A stretch of DNA of 6,544 nt from Vulcanimicrobiia bacterium (GTDB taxonomy: Bacteria; Eremiobacterota; Eremiobacteria; Baltobacterales; Baltobacteraceae): contig JAMXLG010000318.1 of NCBI GenBank assembly GCA_024281135.1, forward strand, positions 1-6,544, written 5' to 3'. Position 1 is the first letter of the stretch, and every line of letters starts with the position of its first letter. Positions 1 through 6,544 of the stretch are shown here, piece after piece. Position numbers and translations under genes: made by a program. The notes under the pieces were generated by a model that did no database searches, had not been told where the DNA came from, and saw nothing but the letters and a program-made list of their open reading frames with translations.

Positions 1-770
1 CGCGCCGAACGCCGCTGCCGGTCGTCATCCCGGCAGCGATCGCACTTGCATGGGCGGTCGCCGCGTACGCACAATTCAGCGGCTCGGCGACGCTGCTGCA
101 TCATGACACGTTGATCGAGCGCGGCCCGCCGCTAGGGATTGCGCTCCTTCTCTTTACGTTTGCGTGGAGCATCATGATCGCCGCGATGATGCTCCCATCA
201 AGCTGGCCGCTTTTTCGACTTTTTGTTAGCGCAGCGGCGAATCAAGAAAAACCCCGCCTCGCGGTCGGCGCAATCGTATTCGGCTACGCGGTCGTTTGGT
301 TTGCGTTCGGCTTTGCCGCGTTTGCCGGGGACATCGTGCTGCATCGCACGGTTGACGTCACGCCATGGCTGCAATCGCATCCGTGGCTGATTGCGGCCGG
401 TGTGCTAGCAATCGCAGGCATCTTCCAATTCACGCCGCTCAAAGATCAGTGTCTGCGCGCGTGTCGCCTGCCGGGAATGTTCCTGATGCATCACTACCGC
501 CGCGGCACGCGTGCTGCATTTGAATTGGGCTATCGTCACGGGCTATTCTGCGTCGGTTGCTGTTGGGCACTCATGCTCGTTGCCTTTGCTGCCGGTTTTG
601 CGAGTCTGTGGTGGATGGTGGCGCTCACCGCGCTGATGACATACGAAAAGACGGCGCCGCGCGGACTTCGTGCAGTCCCGGTTGCAGGCGCCGTCTTGCT
701 GGTTTGGAGCACGCTCGTGTTCGTTCACCCGGCGTGGCTTCCGCCGGCGTTTGCTGGAACGCAGCGTTAA
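1..770 (+). CDS. DUF2182 family integral membrane protein, 5' end outside window
   Basis: Predicted multi-pass inner-membrane protein of the DUF2182 family, often annotated as a putative metal-binding membrane protein; its biochemical role is not established. The reading frame (codons from base 3) is open to the left edge. It encodes a hydrophobic helix (about visible residues 5-25) before the first possible in-window start, TTG at 111, so the true start is almost certainly just upstream. About 255 residues are visible, with roughly six to seven membrane segments. Family signatures are the IMIAAMMLPS segment (about 57-66), a PLKDQC..AC motif (Cys150 and Cys154), MHHYRRG, a HGLFCVGCCWALM segment (Cys183, Cys186, Cys187) and a final TYEK motif (213-216). 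The Cys/His clusters could bind a metal, which is inference. It ends with TAA at 768-770, 64 bp before the lipoprotein gene on the same strand. DUF2182 genes often sit beside a DUF1326 gene, but none is visible here. Confidence 0.87.
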   Translation, partial: RRTPLPVVIPAAIALAWAVAAYAQFSGSATLLHHDTLIERGPPLGIALLLFTFAWSIMIAAMMLPSSWPLFRLFVSAAANQEKPRLAVGAIVFGYAVVWFAFGFAAFAGDIVLHRTVDVTPWLQSHPWLIAAGVLAIAGIFQFTPLKDQCLRACRLPGMFLMHHYRRGTRAAFELGYRHGLFCVGCCWALMLVAFAAGFASLWWMVALTALMTYEKTAPRGLRAVPVAGAVLLVWSTLVFVHPAWLPPAFAGTQR

Positions 771-823
771 GCTCGTACCCGCTTCATCGCGGCAAACCCC
801 AGGCAGATGCTCGGTTGCAGCCG

Positions 824-830
824 AAGGGAG
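824..830 (+). promoter_or_regulatory. Ribosome binding site of the lipoprotein gene
   Basis: The purine run AAGGGAG lies four bases before the ATG at 835. It supports that start over the longer open frame, which extends back into the DUF2182 gene. The spacing is slightly short. Confidence 0.5.
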
Positions 831-834
831 CGTC

Positions 835-1194
835 ATGGTGCAGCGCCGTTTTCTCATCGCCGCAGTACTGGTCTCCCTCGCGGCTTGCAGTTCGCAGCCG
901 ACGCCGGAAGAGCAAATCGAAACAACTGAACGTACCGCGATGCAACCGCTCAAGACACACTATCCCGACGTCGTGATGGGCTTTGATTTTCACGGAACGT
1001 CGGCCGATGTCTCCGTCGACCTGAATGAAGAAATTCAAATGGACGACGCCACGGAAGACGCGATGCGCGCCGAGGCCGTACGCGATTGGCGAGCAGCATG
1101 GATGCGCGCCCATCCGCATCAGCACGCGCGGCTGCTTCTGCGGATACTCGACTTCCGCGGAAACGTCAGCTGGAAGTCGACGACGTCGGCTTAG
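835..1194 (+). CDS. Small predicted lipoprotein, family not recognised
   Basis: A 119-residue protein with a clear lipoprotein signal: basic MVQRR, a hydrophobic stretch, and a lipobox SLAAC with Cys18 as the predicted lipidated residue after cleavage. The mature part (about 102 residues) is soluble and acidic in the middle (DLNEEIQMDDATEDAMRAE), followed by RDWRAAWMRAHPHQHARL and a C-terminal LLRILDFRGN segment typical of a beta strand. I do not recognise a domain. The ATG at 835 is chosen because the signal peptide starts there and a ribosome binding site precedes it; the frame is open further upstream but that part reads as low-quality Arg-rich protein overlapping the DUF2182 gene. It follows the DUF2182 gene by 64 bp and could be co-transcribed with it. 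Its TAG stop (1192-1194) overlaps the stop codon of the opposing CheR gene. It is probably membrane-anchored and faces the periplasm or outer surface; function unknown. Confidence 0.8.
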   Translation: MVQRRFLIAAVLVSLAACSSQPTPEEQIETTERTAMQPLKTHYPDVVMGFDFHGTSADVSVDLNEEIQMDDATEDAMRAEAVRDWRAAWMRAHPHQHARLLLRILDFRGNVSWKSTTSA

Positions 1195-2063
1195 CGCATC
1201 CGGCGGAAAATCGGCTGATCCGGGACCACCTGACGGAAGGCCCGTTCGTGCACGGTATTTGAGAGCGACTCATGCTGTCCGAGGCTAAGGAACCCGAGGT
1301 GCATGAGGCTATCGAAAAATAATTTGTGCAAACGATATTGCACCGCACCGTTGAAGAGGGGCAACAATCCGCGCGCGACGATCGCGTGAAACTCGTTGAT
1401 TGAGCCGTCTTCCACCGGGTTGTGACGTGCGAACATCACGCTGGAGCGCAGTTCCTCGAGCGGAGTCGCGTATGTTTCGTGCACCTCGAAGTAGCGGGAG
1501 AGCGGTTCGACGATTCCGGCGCGCCGTGCTAGCGCAATAAAATCGGCTTCCGCGCGGTGTTCGTAAAAGCCAGCCTTTGCAACGGCGGTCGTCACGTCGT
1601 TCACGCACGTCGCGTAGATGATAGTCTTCTCGAGAAGTCCGCTCTCTTTGAGCAGCGCCGCGAGGCTATACGCGTCACCGCCTGTTCCGCTGCCCGGCAC
1701 CCAGAGGCGAATGAACGAATAGGTATGCAGAAGCGGAATCACGTTGGTTGCAAATGATTGCAGGAAGAGCGGATCGTGAAACAGCTGAGACGTGCCGCCG
1801 CTCATCGCCACGAGGAACGTCGCAAGCGCGCGTTCATCGTGCAAAAGGCGGTCTTGCAAGCCCGAGATCGTCGCAATATTTTCGGCGCGCATGGCGTCGG
1901 CGATTCGCCGCCGGAGCGCCGACTGGTTGTAATTACGGAAATCGTAGCCACCGTAGCGTAAGAGGGCATCAAGGAAGAGCTGCAGCTCAATATCTGCAAG
2001 CTCTTCCCGCCGAAGATTCAACGCCGGTACCGCGGCGTCGATTGCCCCTACTTGGTCAACCAT
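1191..2063 (-). CDS. CheR-type protein with degenerate SAM-binding motifs (probable pseudo-methyltransferase)
   Basis: A 290-residue protein with the CheR layout: an N-terminal helical domain (about 25-85; [15 protein letters not shown] at 40-54) and a Rossmann-type methyltransferase domain (about 86-290). Active CheR transfers methyl groups from S-adenosylmethionine to glutamates of chemoreceptors. Here the cofactor motifs are altered: the usual NVTxxFRDP reads [10 protein letters not shown] (89-98), GCSTGEExYS reads [10 protein letters not shown] (124-133), ATDIN reads ATCVN (151-155) and CRNVxIYF reads ARGLLPLF (230-237). Positions matching Salmonella CheR Asn92, Arg98, Glu129, Asp154 and Asn229 (numbering from memory) are Gly, His, Gly, Cys and Gly. 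The fold-supporting segments ([27 protein letters not shown]) are kept, so the gene is not simply decaying. The ATG at 2063 overlaps the kinase gene by 16 bases and has no clear Shine-Dalgarno, suggesting translational coupling. No CheB gene follows. Family assignment is firm; loss of activity is inferred. Confidence 0.9.
   Translation of the reverse strand: MVDQVGAIDAAVPALNLRREELADIELQLFLDALLRYGGYDFRNYNQSALRRRIADAMRAENIATISGLQDRLLHDERALATFLVAMSGGTSQLFHDPLFLQSFATNVIPLLHTYSFIRLWVPGSGTGGDAYSLAALLKESGLLEKTIIYATCVNDVTTAVAKAGFYEHRAEADFIALARRAGIVEPLSRYFEVHETYATPLEELRSSVMFARHNPVEDGSINEFHAIVARGLLPLFNGAVQYRLHKLFFDSLMHLGFLSLGQHESLSNTVHERAFRQVVPDQPIFRRMR
2048..2063 (-). other. 16-base overlap between kinase and CheR genes
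   Basis: The kinase ends with codons for I-W-L-T-K and TAG (stop at 2050-2048). The CheR ATG at 2063-2061 lies in another frame of the same bases and reads M-V-D-Q. The bases just upstream (2085-2064 read on the minus strand) lack a purine-rich ribosome binding site. This arrangement suggests that ribosomes terminating on the kinase message reinitiate at CheR, tying CheR output to kinase output. Confidence 0.7.
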
Positions 2064-5000
2064 ATTTTGAGCAAGGACGTGAGCTGATCGATATCAACAG
2101 GTTTACTCACGTATTCTGATGCGCCTGCGGCAATGCAAGCGTCCCGGTCGCCCTTCATTGCTTTCGCGGTTAGTGCGATGATCGGAATATCGGAGATCCG
2201 GTGCTCCGCGCGGATGCGGCGAATGGTTTCGTACCCGTCCATCTCCGGCATCATGATGTCCATGAGCACGATATCGATATCGTTGCGCGAGCGCAGGATC
2301 TCGATACCTTGCATGCCGCTCTCGGCGCTCAAGACATCCATCCCGTACGACCGTAGCACAGCTTCCAATGCAAAGATGTTACGCGCGTCGTCATCGACGA
2401 CGAGAACGCGTTTGGAGAGCAAGGACGTGCCGTTGAAATCACCGCCGGTGAGCTTCTTCGTCGGACCGAGATCGGCTTCGACCCGGTGCAAGAAGAAGTT
2501 CAGCTCATCGAGCAATCGTTCCGGCGCGTGTCCGTCTTTCACGATGATCGTCGACGACAGGCGGCGCAGGCGCGCTTCATCATCACGCGTCAATTCCTGT
2601 CCAGTGTAGACGATGATCGGCACGGTATCGCTCCCCGGCCGCGCGCGGAGCGCTTCGATGAGACGATCGCCGGCCATATCCGGTAAGCCGAGGTCGATGA
2701 CGATGCAGTCGAACTTCTGCTGGGTCGCCGCTGAAAGCGCTGCGTCGGCGGAGGACACCGCCGTCACCTGCATCTCCCCCGTGCCGATGAGACCCACCAT
2801 CGCGTTGAGCTGGGTGATGTCGTCTTCCACGACCAAGACGTTCTTGCCACGATTTTCGGCGAATCCGAGAAGCCGGTCGAACGTCTCCATGAGTGCTTCT
2901 TCGGACACCGGTTTTTGCAAATGCGCGACCGCGCCGGCCTGCAGCGCACGTTGCTGATGTTCGTCGCCGGAGATGACGTGCACCGGAATGTGCGACGTTG
3001 CAGATCCGCGTTTGATCGTGTCGAGCACCTGCCATCCATCGAGGTCGGGCAGTCCGACATCGAGCGTGATCGCATCGGGCACGTACCTGTTTGAAAGTTC
3101 GATCGCTTCGCGGCCGTTGTGCGCCACAATCGTCTTGAACCCGCGTTCGTGCGCGAATGCGGCCAAGAGCTTCGCGAACGTCGGATCGTCCTCGATCACA
3201 AGCAACGTACGATCCTCCGGCGTGATGCCTTCGCGATCGTCGATAACCGGCGCTTGCGCTGCCGCGATGCGGCGTTGCAATTGTTCGGTCGTCTCGTGAA
3301 GATGCGCCGCGGCTTCCGCTCGTGCCGCATGAATCAAAGCGTCGCCGCGTTGCGTTGCAGCGCGCTGCGCCGGGTGGAAGAGCGTAAACGTGCTTCCTAC
3401 ACCGACCGCGCTCTCCACGCCGATTTCGCCGCCGAGCAGACCCGCGATTTCGCGGCTGATCGCAAGACCGAGTCCCGTGCCGCCGAACTTGCGCGACGTT
3501 CCCATATCGGCTTGTTGGAACGCCTCAAAGATGACGTTGAACTTATCTTGCGGGATGCCGATGCCCGTGTCCGTTACCGCGAACGCGACCGCAGGTCCAG
3601 GAACCGGCAGACGACGATCGTTCACCATGCTGATATGCAGCGTGACCGCGCCTTCGCTCGTGAACTTGAACGCGTTTGAGAGCAAGTTCTTCAAGACTTG
3701 CTGCAGACGCGTCGGATCGGTGACGATGCTCTTGGGCACGTCCTGATCGCGCGCAACGATGAACCGCAAGCTCTTGTCGGCCGCGATCTGACTGAACGTG
3801 CGTTTGACTTCGCCCTCGATCTCGTCCATCGTGACTTCGGTGAGATCGATCGCGGTGGTGCCGGATTCGATCTTCGAAAGGTCGAGGATGTCATTGATCA
3901 GCGTGAGCAGGTCGGTACCCGCGGAGCGAATCGTCTGCGCGAATTCGACTTGCTTCGGAGTCATATTGCCTTGCGGATTCTCGGAGAGCTGTTTCGAGAG
4001 AATCAAGAGCGAGTTGAGCGGTGTGCGCAACTCGTGTGACATGTTCGCAAGGAACTGCGATTTATATTTCGACGTAAGCGAAAGCTGCTCGGCCTTCTTC
4101 TCGAGCTCGGTTCGCGCTTCTTCGATTTCACGCGTACGACGCTCGACTTCGGCGTTGCGCTCTTGCAACAAGCGCGCCTTCTCTTCGAGTTCGTCGTTCG
4201 TCTGCTTGAGTTCGAGCTGCTGACTCTGCAATTCAGCCGTCAGTGATTGCGATTGTTTGAGCAGCTCTTCCGTACGCATCGACGCCGTGATCGTGTTCAA
4301 CATGACGCCGATCGACTGCATCAATTGGTCGAGAAAGAGCAAATGGATTTCGCTGAACCGTTCGAGCGATGCAAGCTCGATGACCGCCTTGATTTCACCT
4401 TCGAACGTGACCGGCAGTACGACGACGCTGACCGCGTTGAGCGCGCCGAGCCCGGATCCGATGCGCAAGTATTCACCGGGTACTTCAGTGAGCAGCACGC
4501 GCTGCTTCTCGATTGCAACCTGCCCGACGAGACCCTCGCCGAACGGAATCGCCTTCATCTGGCGGCGATGACGGGGCAGCGCGTAGCTCGCGATCAAACG
4601 CAGGCACGCATCACCCTCGCTGGCGTCGGACATGTAGAAGCCGCCGGCTTGCGCATTCACGAGCGGCGCGAGCTCCGACATGATGAGCTGCGTGACGGCC
4701 GTGATGTCGCGCTGACCTTGAAGCATCGACGTGAAGCGGGCGAGGTTCGTCTTGAACCAGTCTTGTTCGGTATTCTTACGCGTCGTGTCGCGAAGATTCT
4801 GAATCATCTCATTCACGTTACGCGTGAGCTCGCCGACTTCGCCGCGCGCTTCGATGTCGATCGCTCGTGAGAGGTCTCCTTTCGTAACAGCGGTCGAGAC
4901 TTCGGAGATCGCTCGAATCTGGTTCGTCAGCTGCGCGGCGAGCTGGTTCACGTTATCCGTGAGGTCGCGCCACAGACCGGCGGCACCCGGAACGGCGGCC

Positions 5001-6544
5001 TGGCCGCCGAGTTTTCCTTCGAAACCGACTTCGCGCGCAACCGTCGTAACTTGGTCGGCGAACGTGGCGAGCGTGTCGATCATCCCGTTGATCGTCTCAG
5101 CGAGTTGCGCGATTTCGCCGCGCGCTTGCAGCGTCAACTTGCGTTTTAGATCACCGTTGGCAACACCGGTGACGACCTCGGCGATACCACGAACTTGGTT
5201 CGTGAGGTTCGCGGCCATCGAGTTGACGTTGTCGGTGAGGTCCTTCCAGACGCCGCTGACACCTTGCACGTGCGCTTGACCGCCGAGCACGCCTTCGGAA
5301 CCGACTTCACGAGCAACACGCGTGACTTCCCATGCGAAGGCGTTCAGCTGGTCGAGCATGACGTTGATCGTGTCTTTGAGCTCGGCGATTTCGCCGCGGA
5401 CATTGACGGTGATCTTCTTCGAAAGGTCGCCGTTTGCGACGGCGGTCGTGACCTTCGCGATGTTGCGCACTTGCGACGTGAGGTTCGACGCCATGAAGTT
5501 CACGGAGTCGGTCAAGTCTTTCCACGTACCGGAAACACCGGCCACCTGCGCTTGACCGCCGAGAATACCTTCGGAACCCACTTCACGAGCGACGCGCGTG
5601 ACTTCGGATGCGAACGCATTCAACTGGTCGACCATCGTATTGATGGTGTTCTTGAGTTCCGCGATTTCGCCGCGAACGTCGACAGTGATCTTCTTCGAGA
5701 GGTCGCCGTTTGCAACGGCTGTCGTAACGTCGGCGATGTTACGCACCTGAGACGTCAGGTTCGAGGCCATGACGTTCACCGAGTCGGTGAGGTCTTTCCA
5801 CGTGCCGCTGACGCCTTTAACGTCGGCCTGACCGCCGAGCTTACCTTCGGAACCGACTTCACGAGCGACGCGCGTAACTTCGGAAGCGAAGGCGTTCAGC
5901 TGATCGACCATCGTGTTGATTGTGTTCTTCAGCTCGAGAATTTCGCCGCGAACGTCGACCGTAATCTTCTTCGAAAGGTCGCCGTTAGCTACAGCGGTCG
6001 TAACGTCGGCGATGTTACGCACTTGCGACGTCAAGTTCGACGCCATGAAGTTCACGGAGTCCGTGAGGTCTTTCCACGTACCGCTGACGCCTTTTACGTC
6101 CGCCTGACCGCCGAGCTTACCTTCGGAGCCGACTTCGCGCGCGACGCGCGTGACTTCCGACGCGAAGGCGTTCAACTGGTCGACCATGACGTTGATCGTG
6201 TTCTTGAGTTCGAGAATTTCGCCACGAACCGGAACCGTGATCTTCTTCGAAAGGTCGCCGTTTGCAACGGCGGTCGTGACTTCGGCGATATTACGCACCT
6301 GCGACGTCAGGTTCGACGCCATGAAGTTCACCGAATCGGTCAAGTCTTTCCACGTACCCGAGACACCAGCCACCTGCGCTTGACCGCCGAGAATACCTTC
6401 GGAACCAACTTCACGCGCGACACGCGTGACTTCCGACGCAAAGCCGTTGAGCTGGTCGACCATCGTGTTGATCGTGTTTTTCAGCTCCAAAATTTCGCCG
6501 CGAACGTCGACGGTGATCTTCTTCGAAAGGTCGCCGTTTGCAAC
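2048..6544 (-). CDS. Poly-HAMP hybrid sensor histidine kinase with GAF and three receiver domains, N-terminus outside window
   Basis: A large hybrid kinase that autophosphorylates on His and passes phosphate to its own receiver domains. The frame is open to the right edge, giving 1498 visible residues; the TTG at 6490 is an internal Leu codon. Domains in order: tail of a HAMP unit (1-18); six 92-residue HAMP units (19-570); a last HAMP half (571 to about 590); GAF (about 612-752); charged coiled coil (about 757-826); HisKA with MSHELRTP and phospho-acceptor His837; HATPase_c with N box (Asn957), G1 DTGIGIP (from 992) and G2 GGTGLGL (1021-1027); an Ala-rich linker (1061-1111); REC1 (about 1112-1228; Asp1162, Ser1192, Lys1211); REC2 (about 1234-1354; Asp1284, Thr1314, Lys1336); REC3 (about 1378-1496; Asp1429, Thr1459, Lys1481). 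All catalytic residues are present, so it should be active. No membrane helix is seen in the visible part. There is no Hpt domain, so any onward transfer needs a separate protein. The layout resembles fungal group III (Nik1) kinases and bacterial homologues. Its TAG stop lies within the start of the CheR gene. The input signal is not identifiable. Confidence 0.96.
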   Translation of the reverse strand, partial: VANGDLSKKITVDVRGEILELKNTINTMVDQLNGFASEVTRVAREVGSEGILGGQAQVAGVSGTWKDLTDSVNFMASNLTSQVRNIAEVTTAVANGDLSKKITVPVRGEILELKNTINVMVDQLNAFASEVTRVAREVGSEGKLGGQADVKGVSGTWKDLTDSVNFMASNLTSQVRNIADVTTAVANGDLSKKITVDVRGEILELKNTINTMVDQLNAFASEVTRVAREVGSEGKLGGQADVKGVSGTWKDLTDSVNVMASNLTSQVRNIADVTTAVANGDLSKKITVDVRGEIAELKNTINTMVDQLNAFASEVTRVAREVGSEGILGGQAQVAGVSGTWKDLTDSVNFMASNLTSQVRNIAKVTTAVANGDLSKKITVNVRGEIAELKDTINVMLDQLNAFAWEVTRVAREVGSEGVLGGQAHVQGVSGVWKDLTDNVNSMAANLTNQVRGIAEVVTGVANGDLKRKLTLQARGEIAQLAETINGMIDTLATFADQVTTVAREVGFEGKLGGQAAVPGAAGLWRDLTDNVNQLAAQLTNQIRAISEVSTAVTKGDLSRAIDIEARGEVGELTRNVNEMIQNLRDTTRKNTEQDWFKTNLARFTSMLQGQRDITAVTQLIMSELAPLVNAQAGGFYMSDASEGDACLRLIASYALPRHRRQMKAIPFGEGLVGQVAIEKQRVLLTEVPGEYLRIGSGLGALNAVSVVVLPVTFEGEIKAVIELASLERFSEIHLLFLDQLMQSIGVMLNTITASMRTEELLKQSQSLTAELQSQQLELKQTNDELEEKARLLQERNAEVERRTREIEEARTELEKKAEQLSLTSKYKSQFLANMSHELRTPLNSLLILSKQLSENPQGNMTPKQVEFAQTIRSAGTDLLTLINDILDLSKIESGTTAIDLTEVTMDEIEGEVKRTFSQIAADKSLRFIVARDQDVPKSIVTDPTRLQQVLKNLLSNAFKFTSEGAVTLHISMVNDRRLPVPGPAVAFAVTDTGIGIPQDKFNVIFEAFQQADMGTSRKFGGTGLGLAISREIAGLLGGEIGVESAVGVGSTFTLFHPAQRAATQRGDALIHAARAEAAAHLHETTEQLQRRIAAAQAPVIDDREGITPEDRTLLVIEDDPTFAKLLAAFAHERGFKTIVAHNGREAIELSNRYVPDAITLDVGLPDLDGWQVLDTIKRGSATSHIPVHVISGDEHQQRALQAGAVAHLQKPVSEEALMETFDRLLGFAENRGKNVLVVEDDITQLNAMVGLIGTGEMQVTAVSSADAALSAATQQKFDCIVIDLGLPDMAGDRLIEALRARPGSDTVPIIVYTGQELTRDDEARLRRLSSTIIVKDGHAPERLLDELNFFLHRVEADLGPTKKLTGGDFNGTSLLSKRVLVVDDDARNIFALEAVLRSYGMDVLSAESGMQGIEILRSRNDIDIVLMDIMMPEMDGYETIRRIRAEHRISDIPIIALTAKAMKGDRDACIAAGASEYVSKPVDIDQLTSLLKIWLTK
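4835..6544 (-). repeat. Tandem 276-bp coding repeats (92-residue HAMP units)
   Basis: Six full in-frame units of exactly 276 bp occupy 6490-6215, 6214-5939, 5938-5663, 5662-5387, 5386-5111 and 5110-4835, preceded by the last 54 bp of another unit at the right edge. Each encodes [LA]xLxxTIN.M.D.L.. FA..VT.VAREVG, then an LGGQA..V segment, WKDLTD.VN and VANGDL. Units 1-4 are nearly identical in protein; units 5 and 6 diverge progressively toward the GAF domain. Each unit holds two related 46-residue halves. HAMP domains relay conformational change between input and output modules; long arrays of this type are characteristic of Nik1-like kinases. The array continues beyond the window, so the total copy number is unknown. 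Confidence 0.95.

Noticed and set aside
111..770. TTG at 111 as the start of the DUF2182 protein
   Set aside because: The same frame is open to the left edge and encodes a clear membrane helix before 111, as expected for the N-terminus of this family.
670..834. N-terminal extension of the lipoprotein frame back to 670
   Set aside because: It overlaps the conserved end of the DUF2182 gene and is Arg-rich with no signal. The ATG at 835 gives a textbook lipoprotein signal peptide and has a ribosome binding site.
771..834. Possible terminator or promoter in the gap between the two plus-strand genes
   Set aside because: I see no hairpin followed by a T run and no convincing -35/-10 pair in these 64 bases; only the ribosome binding site is supportable.
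4824..6383. Several long plus-strand open frames across the HAMP array (for example 4824-5279, 5322-5555, 5913-6107, 6150-6383) encoding similar proteins
   Set aside because: They resemble each other only because they are antisense readings of the 276-bp repeats. They contain no recognisable domain and lie opposite a kinase with intact motifs throughout.
2048..6490. TTG at 6490 as the kinase start
   Set aside because: It is the Leu of a GEILELK motif in the middle of a HAMP unit, and the frame continues in register to the window edge.
4835..6544. Tandem repeats as a satellite or CRISPR-like array
   Set aside because: The period is exactly 276 bp in frame, the variation is mostly synonymous and the protein matches HAMP units, so this is a coding repeat.

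Overview
The window is bacterial protein-coding DNA with moderately high GC, tightly packed genes and no RNA genes, mobile elements or CRISPR. The phylum cannot be fixed from the sequence. The DUF2182 membrane protein, the small lipoprotein and the poly-HAMP hybrid kinase occur in many environmental lineages. An Eremiobacterota-like source is only a weak guess.

Layout. Two genes lie on the plus strand: the 3' part of a DUF2182-family integral membrane protein (open at the left edge, ending at 770), then a small predicted lipoprotein of no recognised family (835-1194). Converging on them from the right are two overlapping minus-strand genes. The first is a very large hybrid histidine kinase, open at the right edge and ending at 2048. 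The second is a CheR-type protein (2063 down to 1191) that starts inside the last codons of the kinase gene. The lipoprotein and CheR stop codons overlap tail to tail (TTAG at 1191-1194), so almost every base is coding. The only gap between genes is 771-834.

The kinase has at least 1498 residues in view: a tail of one HAMP unit, six complete 92-residue HAMP units, a final HAMP half-unit, a GAF domain, a coiled coil, a HisKA/HATPase core and three receiver domains. This is the architecture of the poly-HAMP kinases best known from fungal group III (Nik1/Os-1) enzymes and their bacterial relatives. All phosphotransfer residues are present (His837; Asp1162, Asp1284 and Asp1429). There is no Hpt domain.

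The adjacent CheR has the length and fold pattern of the short CheR proteins that often accompany such kinases. However, most of the residues that should contact S-adenosylmethionine are substituted, so it looks like a pseudo-methyltransferase. A plausible reading is a poly-HAMP sensory phosphorelay with a non-catalytic, translationally coupled CheR partner. This pairing is the most interesting feature of the window. The two plus-strand genes show no evident functional link to it.
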